Part shown: one piece after another, positions 1 to 11,680 of the stretch | Numbering within the stretch: the first letter of the stretch is position 1 | Layout of the letters: each line of letters starts with the position of its first letter | Source of the DNA: Persicaria tinctoria | Lineage: Eukaryota; Streptophyta; Magnoliopsida; Caryophyllales; Polygonaceae | Assembly: GCA_037127255.1 (NCBI GenBank) | Contig: JBANSL010000003.1 | Location: forward strand, 20,339,314-20,403,313 | Direction: 5' to 3' | Length of the DNA: 64,000 bases | The notes under the pieces: model-generated | The model's input: the letters and a program-made list of their open reading frames with translations, nothing else | Told to the model about the DNA's origin: nothing | Databases searched by the model: none | Translations under genes and position numbers: made by a program

Positions 1-640
1 TAGTCGTTTTCGTTTTTTATAAATGAATTTCTTTTTTTTATAAATATAAGTATAATAATTCTATTAAATTTCATATTTATGGTTATTCTATTTGTCCATA
101 TTCCATAATTTGTATGAATTATGATACATGATTATTTTTTGGTGGAAAGAATTATTTATATCTAAATCAATAATTTTGTAGTTGTTATTTTATTTTTATC
201 TATATTATTATATTTTGATAGAATTAATTATTTATATCTAGATTTGTTAAAAACTAATAATAATAATGAAAAAAAAACTAATGGTTCAAAAGCTAAAAAT
301 GTAATGGGCATTGAAAATGAAATGGGTCAATGATATATTCAAACCACAAATAAGCCCATTTGAAACTTCCTAAAATAAGGTTAAATCCTAAATGTACAAT
401 TAATTTGATTTAATTATAGCACCGATCAATTGGTTTAAATGTTTAAAAAAGGACGATGTTGCTGAATGCCGAATTTTCGATTATGACTTTTTTGAATATT
501 GGTCGACAACCGATGAGTCAATGACAATGAGTGTATTTAACCGAGTCAAAATTACATATTCAAGTATTCAACCGAATCAAAATCATTTATTTTAAGTAAA
601 TTACATATTTAAGTATTCAACCGAGTCAAAATCAACATAA
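1..640. other. AT-rich intergenic DNA
   Basis: No gene is visible. The stretch is AT-rich. Near its right end a short unit built on ATTCAACCGARTCAAAAT occurs about three times (roughly 536-551, 562-583 and 611-634), so this may be the edge of the degenerate repeat that follows. Confidence 0.5.
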
Positions 641-965
641 TTATCCAAACGAATCGAATATGATTTGACCGAAAACTCAAACAAACTATACCCATTTTGA
701 TTCGAAACTCAAATGAGACCGACCAGCCTCTTGACCCGAAACCCGAACGAGCTCGACCCGCTTTGACCCGAACCCGAATGGGAATGACCCGATTTAACCC
801 GAAACCGACCAATCTAAAATTCATTATGACCGAACCCGACCCGACCAGTACCCGACAATATATTTTACTCGAACTGACTCAATCCACCAGTGACCCGACC
901 CGAGCAAGTGTGACCCGAACCCGACCCGAACGACCGACTTGCCAGCTCTACCTTTACGGGTAGTA
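641..965. repeat. Degenerate CCCGAACC-rich repeat tract
   Basis: The tract is made of irregular copies of ACCCGA and CCGAACC. It opens reading frames on both strands that encode only Arg, Pro and Thr-rich low-complexity peptides. It resembles the subterminal repeat blocks of the hAT-like elements elsewhere in the window, but I could not find terminal repeats or a TSD here. Confidence 0.5.
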
Positions 966-2025
966 GTTTTTTTCCTCTACCTCTTAATTTGATTGTTTTA
1001 AAGTTCATTTGGTTGATAGGAGAATCTATTTAGATTAGAATTTGTGGGATTTGAGATTTTAGAATTAATTTGTGGAAATTTCTATTAGGGTTTGTGAGTT
1101 TATAATAAATTTTGAGAAATTGTGATTAAAAGTTGTGGGTTTGAGAAATAAATTTGTAGTTTGTGATTTGAAATTGTGGTTGTGGTTGTGAATTTATGAA
1201 TTGAATTTAGGAGATGAGAATTGAAATGCCAATATTAATGTTAGATGATATTTGTGAACTATTGGTTAACTATTTTTCCTCTTGCAATTCATTTCTTTTG
1301 CTGATGTAAATGTGATTAATGCTTCGTTTTAGTTTTGAATTTCAAGCTGAGTTGGTTAGAGAGAAAGCATGGGACTACAAAGGACAGAATGATGTACATT
1401 GAATTTCAAGGGATGTAACCATTTTTATCCATGGTGGTATGACAATTTCTTGTGGTTTTTTCCGATCCCTAAACACGTTTGATGCAATTATATAAGATTT
1501 GTGCCTGAGTGAGTGAGAAAACTGAATTATCTATAGGCTTTTTGTTTGCCATGTTTGTTTTGTGTTCGGTGAAAGTGAAATTGAAATTAATGAGCTTATT
1601 AGAGGCTTTTCCCTTTCTTCTATTTTTTATCAAGTCACCCTAATTAGGACACTATCTAGTAAATAAACTTGTTGAGTTTGGGCTTCAACTATTTTGCCCT
1701 TTTTCTACCTGCTTTCTGGAGGGGTTTTTACTTAAGCCATTGAATTTTGTCTCCCACTGTATTGACAATGCTTAGAACCTTTACACTGGGAGACAAAAAT
1801 CCAATATAGTTTTCAATCCTCCCTTAGCGAAAATCGTGTTTTTGCCACTCACTATACTAGTTTATTAGTATCCAAAAAGAACTCAAACAAGTGCGAACCA
1901 CGATGGCACGACCTCCCTCCTCCCTCCCTCCGTCGGGGCACCTCCTCAAAGCAACCGTCGTTGCTTTCAATTGTAAGCTTTTCTCCTTGTATTTTAGGGA
2001 TCAAATTTGTTAAATTGTATTTTAG
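966..2025. other. Intergenic, no gene seen
   Basis: T/G-rich non-coding DNA. There is a short GC-rich patch at about 1900-1960 with CCTCC repeats just before the NDUFAF6-like fragment. No open frame or transposon end is supported. Confidence 0.4.
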
Positions 2026-2714
2026 GAACCATAGACAAAATCTGGCAGAATCAATTAGTTGAGCACCCAATTGCATCGGTCCTCTCGGAGGTGATAGCGG
2101 AACATAAACGAAGCAAGGTGTGGCTGAAGAGATCTGTTGATGCTCGTATCAAGGATGCCCGGAGAGAACCAGGTGAGACCCCGGAAACCATGGAGGAGGT
2201 TGAGAAATACACGGAGGATACGCAGTCTACTATTCTGTATCTGACCCTCCAAGCTGGCGGTATCGGTTCTACTGTGCCTGATCATGCAACATCACATATT
2301 GGTAAAGCTGGTGGGATCCTCTTGCTCCTCAAGTCGCTGCCTTACCATGCGAGTAAACAGCGACAGTTTGCATACATACCCATAGATATTGCTGAGAAAA
2401 GCGAGCTGTTAGTTGAGACAGGTGGCGGAAGAGAAATTAGCTTGGAATCCAGAGAGGGACTTTGCAATGCAGTTTTTGAGATGGCTTCTGTGGCCAACGC
2501 TCATTGACAGAAGGCTCGGGAGCTTACGAAAACCATCCCTGCCGAGGCCATACCTGCGCTTCTGCCTGCAGTTCCCGCACAAGTTCTGTTGGACTCTCTT
2601 AGCCGGGTCAATTTTGATGTGTATGATGCGAGGTTCACTCGAGGCATTCTGGGTATCCCTCCATTGTGGTTTGAGTTGAAACTGAAATGGAGTTCATGGA
2701 GGGGAGTGTATTGA
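2026..2714 (+). pseudogene. NDUFAF6-like (squalene/phytoene synthase fold) gene fragment
   Basis: The frame reads as the C-terminal part of the plant homologue of NDUFAF6, a mitochondrial complex I assembly factor with a squalene/phytoene synthase-like fold. Recognisable stretches are IGKAGGILLLLKSLPYHA, VETGGGREI and REGLCNAVFEMASVANAH. A TGA at 2505-2507 stands where the family has Leu. The same frame then continues for about 68 conserved codons to a second stop at 2712-2714. The N-terminal two thirds of the domain are absent upstream. A possible splice acceptor (TTTTAG) ends at 2025, so this may be a last exon copied without the rest of the gene, or a truncated retrocopy; I see no clear poly(A) tail. 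The family assignment is from memory. The stop and the missing 5' part make a functional gene unlikely. Confidence 0.7.
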
Positions 2715-3284
2715 AGAAGCTTTTGTCTTGTGTTTTGGAGATGAGTTGATCATTACTATTTCCCTAATTTGTTTCCAACATATTTTGGTGTTAGATTACT
2801 GCACCTGAGATAGTTGATGTTTCCCTTATACCATTTCAGCATCAAATTCATGTAAGCTGTGATATACTGAAATGACAATTTGAAAGTTTCGCTGACTGAG
2901 AAAGGAATATAATCTTATTTGGCAAGAAATAACAACCTTTTGATGGTTTTATTGACATGTGCTTGGATTTGTTGCTTTAAGTTGCAATCTATGTGCATTT
3001 GGTAATGGTTTAACGGTTACGAAATTGAGTTATTTGTGTTTGGTTACTCATTAGTAATCAACAAAATGTACATTCAGAAAAAGGTAATGAAAACAATGTA
3101 AAACATCTAGAATCAAATATATGAAGCTAAACTTACAAGTCATACCCAAAAGAAACCATTTACATGCCATCATTATGTCAACACTCTACATTATGTAGTG
3201 TTTGGGTTGGGTTGTGCTATTAGAAGGGATCACATTCCATCAAAGGTTTATCAACAAAGGAATACCCAAAAGAAAACATTTACC
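2715..3284. other. Intergenic, no gene seen
   Basis: AT-rich DNA downstream of the NDUFAF6-like fragment, possibly including its former 3'UTR. No other feature is supported. Confidence 0.4.
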
Positions 3285-3297
3285 TTATCATAGTCTC

Positions 3298-3398
3298 GTT
3301 CTTGAATTTGTTAATAAAGAGCGGCCATATCCGGAGTTCGAACTGGGGACCTTTGGATACTACCCGCAAGTCCTTTCCAGTGAGCCATTTCGGAATGG
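3298..3398 (-). mobile_element. Short tRNA-derived SINE, copy 1
   Basis: On the minus strand the element starts AACCATTCCGAAATGGCTCA, includes an A-box-like TGGCTCACTGG and a B-box-like AGTTCGAACTCC, and ends in a tract like CGCTCTTTATT. It is flanked by a perfect 13-bp TSD, TTATCATAGTCTC, at 3285-3297 and 3399-3411. Three more copies of the same ~100-bp family lie at 3620, 15536 and 17355. Confidence 0.8.
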
Positions 3399-3619
3399 TT
3401 ATCATAGTCTCATTCACTCAAACCAAAGTTACCAAATATTTGGATGTGTGGGCGGGGGAAACAATTCAATCGGTGTAACCACTTCAAAAAGTACGTTAAT
3501 AATCCTTGTTTGGGGCATAGTATATCAATTGGTTGGGGTTTTATAAAAGGGTTGAAAATTGAAATGAAAATCTTTAAATTGAAGCTAATTAATAGGGTTG
3601 TGATTTATTTGATACTATA

Positions 3620-3705
3620 TATGTCCCGTCAGGGCAGTACTCGAACGTCACCGGTTCAACTCTCGGATGACCGCTCTCTATTTACCAAAAATCAAGTGTA
3701 GGTCA
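3620..3705 (+). mobile_element. Short SINE, copy 2 (partial)
   Basis: The right half of the same family is present: a B-box-like CCGGTTCAACTCTCGG followed by GACCGCTCTCTATTTACC. The left half is poorly conserved and I found no TSD, so the boundaries are approximate. Confidence 0.6.
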
Positions 3706-4300
3706 TGTCCCGTGCACGGAGAATACATTAATACGACATTATAAATAATTTAGATGGATTCCAATAAATAATAAAATAATAATATAAATATAAATAAATA
3801 TTTCCCAAAAAATAATATAGATATAAATAAAATTAGTTTGACAGATTATATATAATCCAAATATCTTTTATTTAGATTCTCTCAAAATATAAATAAAATT
3901 CACATTTATAAGGTAAAAGGTTTTTTTTGTAATGTACCATTAATTGAATATCATGTAATTTAATATATAGAACCGATTTTTAAAAATATTTTAATATTCT
4001 TTTTTATTAAATATATAATATATAATTAGTAGGTTAATTTACTAAAATATCTATGGATAGATGGATTGGGGCTACCTGTAAAATATTTTAATAAATTATT
4101 TTAGCCTAAAAAAATATAGATGGAAATAAAATAAAAATTATTAAATAATTAATTTCGATATAAATAATTCTTCCGCCAAAAAATAATCTAGTTATAAATA
4201 AAATAGCACTTATCAAAACTACATATTTAACTTTTAATATTTTTGGTAAGTATGACTATTAATTTTTTATTTATTTATATGTTTGTCAATTAACTACTAT
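3706..4300. other. AT-rich intergenic DNA
   Basis: Very AT-rich with runs of AAATAAAT. No open frame, terminal repeat or RNA gene is supported. Confidence 0.4.
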
Positions 4301-4401
4301 TAGATAGGTAGATGGATAGGTAGGTATGTAAGTAAGTAGGTACGTAGGTAGGTAGGTAGATACGTAGATATGTAGGTAGATGGTGGGGAAAGTTCTTTTG
4401 G

Positions 4402-4434
<33 letters not shown>
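4301..4434. repeat. Microsatellites (GTAG)n and (AG)n
   Basis: Positions about 4301-4382 are an imperfect GTAG/GTAT tract. Positions 4404-4434 are an uninterrupted AG dinucleotide repeat of about 15 units. A related GTAG tract recurs at about 4975-5015. Confidence 0.9.
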
Positions 4435-4436
<2 letters not shown>

Positions 4437-5069
4437 TATTGTAATATTTCATACATTATTGTATGATAAGGCTCTTACAGGAGCATATTTCATCATTGAA
4501 GGCCAAGACAAACTGAAGACCAAGACATGGTAGAAAGCAAGATGCATTATGCAAGAAACCATCATCTACTACAAGAATTAAAGACTTTTATCATTCGAAT
4601 GATGAATTCAACACTCTTATGGTGAGAAGCAAAAATCAATAGCATCCACAAAATGAAAAGCAAAAGCAAAACAACATCACTATAAAAGTCATTCATCCCC
4701 CATTGAGGAACCTTCAAAATTTCACCCTAAAAGCTATAAGCTTGAAGGCCTTCAGAAAATTTCTCAAGAATTTCTTTGTAATTTCCTTTCCCTTTTGCAA
4801 GATTCTTAAGTGTACTTTTGCAACAACAAATCCAATAAAGTAAGTTATTTTGGCAAATCTTGTTTACATTATTGCTAATTTATTGTTTTCTTATTTTAAT
4901 TATTGCATTATCATTACATACTTACATTAAACCATCAATATCATTACCTTTATATCATTTTTATATAGATATATAGATAGGTAGACAAATAGGTAGTTAG
5001 GTAGGTAAATAGATAGATTATGACAACATATTATTTTATTAATTTTTTTCCTAGAATCAACCACACCGG
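4435..5069 (+). other. Promoter-like / possible solo-LTR fragment
   Basis: No gene is present. The block has a transcription-unit look: a TATA-like ACTATAAAAG near 4680, a T-rich leader, and an AATAAAG signal at 4833 about 150 bp later. That spacing is typical of an LTR U3-R-U5. I could not find terminal TG/CA ends or a second copy, so this stays a guess. Confidence 0.25.
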
Positions 5070-5077
5070 GCTACATA

Positions 5078-5465
5078 CAGGGGCAGATCTAGAAAAATTT
5101 TCGGGGTGGACATAATTTTTTATGGATAATTTTTATATTATTTTTATTATAAATAATTTTTAAAAATATATATGAAGATAATATCTTAAATTTGTTAGAA
5201 AAATTATTATTATTTAATTTTAAAATACCAAATAAATTATAAGAATTTTAAAATAATGGAAAATGAATTAAGGAAAAAATAAATAAAAAATATGTGCCTA
5301 GTGGGAGTGGAACAAGGATTGATTGAATTCTATTTAAAATGGGGTGGGCTTAACCACTAAGCCATTAAAGATAATTGTATTTTACCATCTAATTTTTTTA
5401 CATAACACATATATTCTTGTTTTTTTTTTTTCCAAATCGGGGTTCCACCCTTGGATCCGCCACTG
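5078..5465 (-). mobile_element. hAT-like element with CAGTGGCGGATC ends, copy 1
   Basis: The 388-bp element has terminal inverted repeats CAGGGGCAGATCTAGA (left) and, on the minus strand, CAGTGGCGGATCCAAGG (right). A perfect 8-bp TSD, GCTACATA, lies at 5070-5077 and 5466-5473, which is the hAT signature length. On the minus strand it contains an A-box-like TGGCTTAGTGGTTAA (5364-5350) and a weaker B-box-like TGTTCCACTCC (5314-5304). It encodes no protein. The element at 31237-34033 is a longer relative with the same ends. Confidence 0.85.
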
Positions 5466-5881
5466 GCTACATAGGACACTATTAATCGGTTTTAGTATAT
5501 GTATATAGATAGATGAAAGTACACCCTAAAAATTCTTTTTTTTTTTAAAGGCAAGAGTCTAAAATACAAGATAAATCGTGAGGTTGAGAAAAAATGGCCG
5601 TCGAAGAAATTACATCCAACCAATTTCTTCTTAGTTTTACAAATACACTCTTTTACATGTGCTACATATATAGTTTATCATATTTCATGACCCTTTTATT
5701 AAAGCATGATTTATTCCAATTCTTTGATTAGGTATGAAAGATGTTTATTTATTGGTGTATCTATCCTGTTTATTTTATTTGACATCCATGTAATCTCTAA
5801 ATAATATGGATTAATTTATATACTATGTAAGGTTGTCTGCTAGTTAAAAATGTGAGAATAATGTGTTACGATTGAAACTTA

Positions 5882-6605
5882 GCGTGTGTTTGGCAATGTC
5901 TTTCATTGTCTTTCATCAGCTTCCGGAGGTGAAAAAAAAAAAAAAAATTGTACCCCACCATGTTTGGCATCATCTTTTTCAGGAGGTGTGGCAGTTGCAG
6001 TTGGAGGTTATTTTGGATGAAAATGGAAGATGGGGGGAAGGAGCTTTGGGAGTTTATTTTCAGGGGTGTCAAAATTTTGTACACTTTTGCCCTCACCTTC
6101 TTCGAATACCTAGCCGCCTCCTTTCCTCCAAGCCTTCGCTGGCCCTTATGCTCACAAACACACCTCCCTCCTTCGATTCTTAGCTCGCCTCCGTCTCTCG
6201 AACAACGACTATGAGATGTCCAAATTCATTCGAGCTTTAATCGAAAGAAATTGTGATTCTTCGCTTGAACAACGACGGCGGCGAGATGTGCTCAAATCTG
6301 GATAGATGACCTCTGTTCACCTAGGGTTTTTGCTGGAGTTCGACATTGCGTGCTTTACTCACCAACAACGACTAACGAGGGTAAAAGGCAAGTGATAAAG
6401 AAATTAATGAAGGGTATTGTAGTAATTTTCACCATAAATTTATACACAACACCTTATACATACCAAACACCAATCAGATTTTTTACAAGGTTATTTTCAG
6501 GAAAAAAAACTCCACCTCCCACACCTTCATAATATACAAAATAAACTCCATCTCCTAAAAAATACAAAACTCTTAAAAAAAACCTCCATTTTGTCAAACA
6601 CGCGC
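5882..6605. mobile_element. TIR element, Harbinger-like candidate
   Basis: The ends GCGTGTGTTTGGCAA (5882) and TTGTCAAACACGCGC (to 6605) are inverted repeats with two mismatches. Flanking trinucleotides are TTA and TCA, so a 3-bp duplication is only approximate. The interior holds short open frames on both strands that I regard as non-coding. The end sequence resembles those of the Harbinger-type element at 26002. Confidence 0.55.
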
Positions 6606-6769
6606 TCAATTGAATAAAGATGTAACCAAATTATACCGACATGTGAATAAAAATGGCTTAATTTGAAATTTGAAGGATGTTTTTGTGAAATTCATCCCCA
6701 AAATATACTTATCAAAATTAGGGAGTAAATGATTTGGTTGTTTTGTACGGTCTGGCTACTTTGCAGTCG

Positions 6770-6921
6770 AAAGCTTGCTCTTCCCTCCCTCTTTCACAGT
6801 TTCACTCTCCCTTGGCCCTCGCCGGCGTCACCCCTCCCTCTCCTTTGGGCCTTGCCGCCGGCTTCACTTTCCATTCCATCTCTTCGCTGGCATCTCTGTC
6901 TATTCGCGCTTTGATCCTCGG
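6770..6921 (+). other. Probable 5' leader exon of the APO gene
   Basis: A CT-rich, TATA-less stretch ends in CTCG followed by GTAAATCG at 6922, a good donor. The next acceptor (GATGTAG) is at 7811, five bases before the APO start codon. I infer a non-coding first exon and a leader intron of about 890 bp. The 5' end is approximate. Confidence 0.5.
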
Positions 6922-7816
6922 GTAAATCGTCCATCTGTTCTCTCCCTCTTGTTGATATATTCCTCTTCGAATGCGTTTTTATCGCCAATATCTCGTCTAG
7001 AACTTCTCTGGTTTCCGAGTCTTACTAGTATTAAATTGCAGTTGTTCTGTTAGCTCTTTAAATCTTTTGGTGATATGTATCCATTGAATTTTTAGAGTTA
7101 GGGTTTTTTTCAGTGGTTATTTGTGCAAACATGCTCCTTGAAATTCTAATTTGTGTTTGGATGTAGTGTATGCTTATGAAGTAGATTAGCTCAAATTTAC
7201 TCATGCCTTTTTATGCATACACGTTTTAAGATTTGGGAGGTTGAACCCTCGGTGTTTTTTATTTGCAATCAGCAAGATTTGCCTGCAGTTTTTGGTGCTT
7301 GATGTTGTTTACTGCATAAAATCTGAAAGTAGAGGTGAGGATCAAAACATCAAGCACAAAAAACTTGTGAGAAAGTGATTATATGCAGAAAGAACATAAA
7401 CAAACTGCACAACAAAAAGGTAATGCAAACCCAAGTCATTCACGAACCGTTCATGGCATGAACCAACCAAACTTGGGTCATGACACTTTCCCTTCAAGCA
7501 ACTCATTAATTTTGTTTACAATCCACCACCTCAAACAAAACACCCCCTGCCTGACTGCCTCTGAGCTTAGCTTTAGGTGAGTTTTCCAGTTTACAGGATT
7601 TGGGACTATTTTTGTATTGTTAGAGTAGGATACGATGGTACGGCTATTTGTGTTTGTTTATTAGTTGGTGCCGGTGACATCGTTAATTTATTTGCTCAGA
7701 ATTTGTCAAAGACATGAACCTTATAAGGCCTGTTAGTTTCAATAAAATGGCGAGAGTGTGGATGATTTTGACGTAACTATTGATTATGGTGAAATTGCTG
7801 AAATGATGTAGGAACT

Positions 7817-9892
7817 ATGATGGGCTCATTCTCCATTATGAATGGGCTCCCATTTTCTTATCACTTTCCAGGGATACTGCATAAGCAGCAGGTATTGTTC
7901 TTCTTCACTCAATTCTGCTTTAATAGGAGGAAAATCTCTGAAGTTGTAGATAGACTTCATATATGCAACAGCAAGGAATAGTTCTGCAATTGCTAAGGAA
8001 ACTTAACTATGAACAATGATTGAGAGCATCTCATATAGTTTATTATTTATAATCAGATTCGGAGCAGGATGATAATTTGATTTGAAATCTTTATGTTCCT
8101 GGATTCTACTTTGTTGGATCGGGAATAGGAAAATGGATTTAAATCACATGAGTAAGAAAGGCAGTTTTGGATATTGCTTGCTATAAACCATTCGTAAGAT
8201 CCTCAAACACCTGTTTTGGTTTTGTAGTTATCCTTTGCTGTTTTGATACTATATAATCAACCATTTGACAAAATTGTTGAATTGTTGTTTCAATGATGGA
8301 CTTAAATGATGAGATCTCAATTAATCTTACAATCTAAAGGGGACTAAGACTTGACATGAATGCAGTGTATCTTTTATATTACTAATACCTTTTGACATTC
8401 TAGTTTGATGAGATAAGTGGTGATTGGCTGAGAACATATTTAGATTTTTTTTTAAACCCTCAGTTATTAACTTCAGTTCCATTTGACTGTGAAGTGGGAT
8501 TGGGGCAAATAGAACAACTAGTAAATATAAATATAGGGTTTGGACTGACATTGGAATTTTATCGCAGAACAAATATGGCAGGCTTCAGTTTGGGAAGTCA
8601 AAACATCCACTCCTCATCCTTTGTTGGACAAAGGGACCCAAAAGAGAATCATCACTTAAAAAACACGAGGCACATCCCCAAAATGTAGATCTTCCACCCA
8701 TGCTACCAAAAAAGAAAAAGAAACCCTTCCCTGTTCCAATATCTATAATCCAGAGGAATGCAAGGGCTGATAAAAAGCTTGCAGAGTTGGGAGTAGAAAA
8801 GCCACTTGAGCCTCCCAAAAATGGATTGCTAGTTCCTGAACTTATTCCTGTAGCATATGAAGTTGTAGATGCCTGGAAGGATTTGATTAAAGGAGTGGCA
8901 CAGCTCTTACATGTTATTCCAGTTTATGCTTGCAGGTATTTGCAGACTCCTTAGCATACCATAGACTTGATCATCAAATTAGTCTAGGCTTTGTTCATAT
9001 ATTTAACAGATTATAAGAAACTAAAGAAAGTTGCTTATGCCCATTAATTTTTTTTTATAGCGAGTGCCCTGAGGTTCATGTGGCTAATGCTGGTCACCGC
9101 ATCCAGAATTGCGAAGGATCTACCAGCAGGAAACGGAAAGGCTTCCACTCCTGGATCAGGGGCTCCATCACTGATGTGCTCATCCCTATTGATTCATACC
9201 ACCTGTTTGACCCTTTTGGCCGGCGAGTCAAGCATGAGACCCGGTTCGAATATGACCGTATCCCAGCAGTCGTCGAGCTTTGCATCCAAGCTGGTGTTGA
9301 TCTGTGTGATTTCCCTTCTCGTCGCAGAACTAGACCCATACGAGTCATTGGGAAGAAAATAATTGACCGTGGTGGGTTTCTTGAGGAGCCCCCAAGACCC
9401 AATACCCCATCTTCGTTGCTCACTGAGCTCGACACCGAGGGTGCGTTATCTCGCTTCCCGCCTCCAGATGCATCAGACATTCCCCAAATTGCTCAGGAAA
9501 CAATAAAAGCCTATGAGACTGTTGCAATGGGGGTGAAGAGGTTGATGGGCAAGTACTCTGTTAAGGCATGTGGATACTGCCCTGAGGTTCATGTGGGCCC
9601 GTGGGGCCATGATGCGAAGCTCTGTGGCGCATTCAAGCATCAGTGGAGGGACGGGAAACATGGTTGGCAGGATGCTGTTTTGAATGAGGTTTTCCCTTCA
9701 AATTACGTGTGGCATGTTCCAGACCCAAAAGGCCCACCGTTGACCACTGCTCTGAAAACCTTCTATGGCAAAGCTCCTGCTGTTGTGGAGTTGTGCATGC
9801 AGGGTGGTGCTCGGGTGCCGAAAAGGCACTTGCCCATGATGAGACTCGACATTGTTCTTCCTGAAAGTGAGGAGGCTAATCTGGTTGCTTAG
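7817..9892 (+). CDS. APO-family organelle RNA-binding protein (APO1/APO2-like)
   Basis: APO (ACCUMULATION OF PHOTOSYSTEM ONE) proteins bind RNA and promote splicing or maturation of organelle transcripts; APO1 is needed for photosystem I accumulation. I join three coding exons: 7817-7891, 8568-8935 and 9061-9892. All introns are GT-AG and the total of 1,275 nt gives 424 residues without a break, close to the family's usual length. Two ATGs stand together at 7817 and 7820. The N terminus has few acidic residues and many Ser, His and Lys, as expected for a transit peptide. A Lys run sits at about residues 73-77. Two copies of the APO motif C-x2-C-x3-H-x5-H-x4-C lie at about residues 147-165 and 318-336. 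The pattern of two full motifs and an ending like RLDIVLPESEEANLVA fits the plastid APO1/APO2 branch better than mitochondrial APO4. The exact orthologue is uncertain. Confidence 0.9.
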
Positions 9893-11680
9893 CTGAGCTC
9901 GAGGGCTTGGCTGGTACTTGTTGAGCATGGATTTAATTGGGGTTGATCTCAGTGGAATGGACTATCTTGCTTGCTCTTATTGGTGAGTGTATAGTAATTT
10001 TTATGTAACTTAGTACTAGCATAAATGTTCTTATTTCTTTTGGCTAATATGTAGCGTTGTTTGAAGCATTGTATTTTCTGACTATTACTAACATAACTTT
10101 GTTCCTTGGAGGGTATATATTGTATAATTTTAATGTTTAGTTCAAATTCATATTACAATCTACATGCATTTCCCAATTGATCCTTACAACACAATGGACA
10201 ACGATCCCTTAAATTGACAAGACGCTTTCAAGTTTCAATAATGTCAGAGCGTTGTCATTCCTTAGCATCAATCTTTATCTATCACTCATCTTGAATTCCT
10301 AAGAAACCCAATTATCTTCAGTTCTTGATGTTTTGCCTAGAATATTACTCGTCTTTTGATCAATTTATCAATTTCTAGGCTCTATCTTTTCCGTTTCTAG
10401 ATTATTTTTCTATGATCTTGCCTTGTATAATCCTTGTCAAAAACTTGAAATTGAGTTTCATGGGGAGCAAACTCATTGATGGGTCCAAATGGAACGTCAA
10501 TTTCATGAGAAAGGAGGAGGTCCTCTTCTCCATTTTTCCTTTCTGGATATGATGAGATTTTCCTGCATTTATTTGTGACCTCATTTGTGCAACAATGAGA
10601 ACAAAGCAGTGTGTGGCCCTCCCTCACTGGCCCTTGACAGGCTGACACATCTCTTGAGTTCTAATGTGTTGTAGGTCTGCCCTCTACTTTCACGGTGTTT
10701 TTTAATATTTGTTGTAACTTTCTGATCGTCATTTGTGTATGTTTGCATCTCTATCTGAACCTTGAGTTTCTTCCGATCATCTTATAGTGAAGGTTGGCTA
10801 TTTGTCTTATGGCCACTTTGAGAAAGTGATGTTTAAATGGGGAATTTGGAAAATAACCCATATCAGCATTGACAGCATGTCACCGTTAAATGGGCTTGTT
10901 TTGCAAATCTCTCATGAACTTTTACCTTTCGACATGGGTTTTTATCCAACGTTTTTTGTTGTATATGAGATAAATTTGGTCTTCTGTTTGTACTTTGTAG
11001 AATTTGAGTATTTCTCTGTCCATTTGTGTATGTTGGGCAGACAAACAAATGTAACATCCTCTCTTTCCATATGGAAGATTCTTCCAATTTCAAATCCAAG
11101 TGCTAGAGAGGAGGATAAAAGGAGAAAAGGCCTAATGTGTCCAAATTTTATTCTTGAGCTCATTACCACCACACACTTTACAGGGAATAAATCCCTAACC
11201 TGAGGACTGTACCCTTATTTCTGTCAATAATAACTAGAATGCCATTCTTTTTCCTCTATGCAAGTTTCACCCGTTTGGATGTTTTATGGCCCAGGACGGG
11301 CTGTGTTTTCTGGTCATAATGGAAGCCTAAAAACGTCATATCCTGAGGTCCGTGATGTTCAAGTGAATGGCTCCTTTATGCATAAGTGCATAACAGAACT
11401 GCAGGCTCCAGCTCTTCTATAATTGTATCTTGTTTATATCTAGGAGTTGGGGAACAAAAGTGGGGGAGTGATACTTGTAAAAACGAATAAGTGGATGTGA
11501 GGATTCAAAAAGCTGATCTTTTCACTGCAGCTTTCTGATTGCACTCTATTTATGTACCTTCAAAGACATAGTTTCTTAACTGGTTTTCTGATGGAGACTT
11601 GAGAATGATAAAATCTGATTGTTCAATCTCTGTCATGGTGGAGGTTCATAAAGAGGAAACTTCCCTTGAGTGCTTCTGGC
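9893..11680. other. Intergenic and probable NPH3 gene leader
   Basis: About 1.8 kb without a supported coding region. The first part should hold the APO 3'UTR. The part before 11681 probably holds 5'UTR exons of the NPH3-type gene, but I could not fix their splice sites. Small open frames on both strands at 10397-11203 show no family I recognise. Confidence 0.4.

Noticed and set aside
697..963. 88-codon plus-strand frame
   Set aside because: Only Arg/Pro/Thr low-complexity translation of a degenerate repeat tract.
10397..10648. Minus-strand 83-codon frame between the APO and NPH3 genes
   Set aside because: No recognised domain, no splice partners and no sign of conservation that can be judged here.
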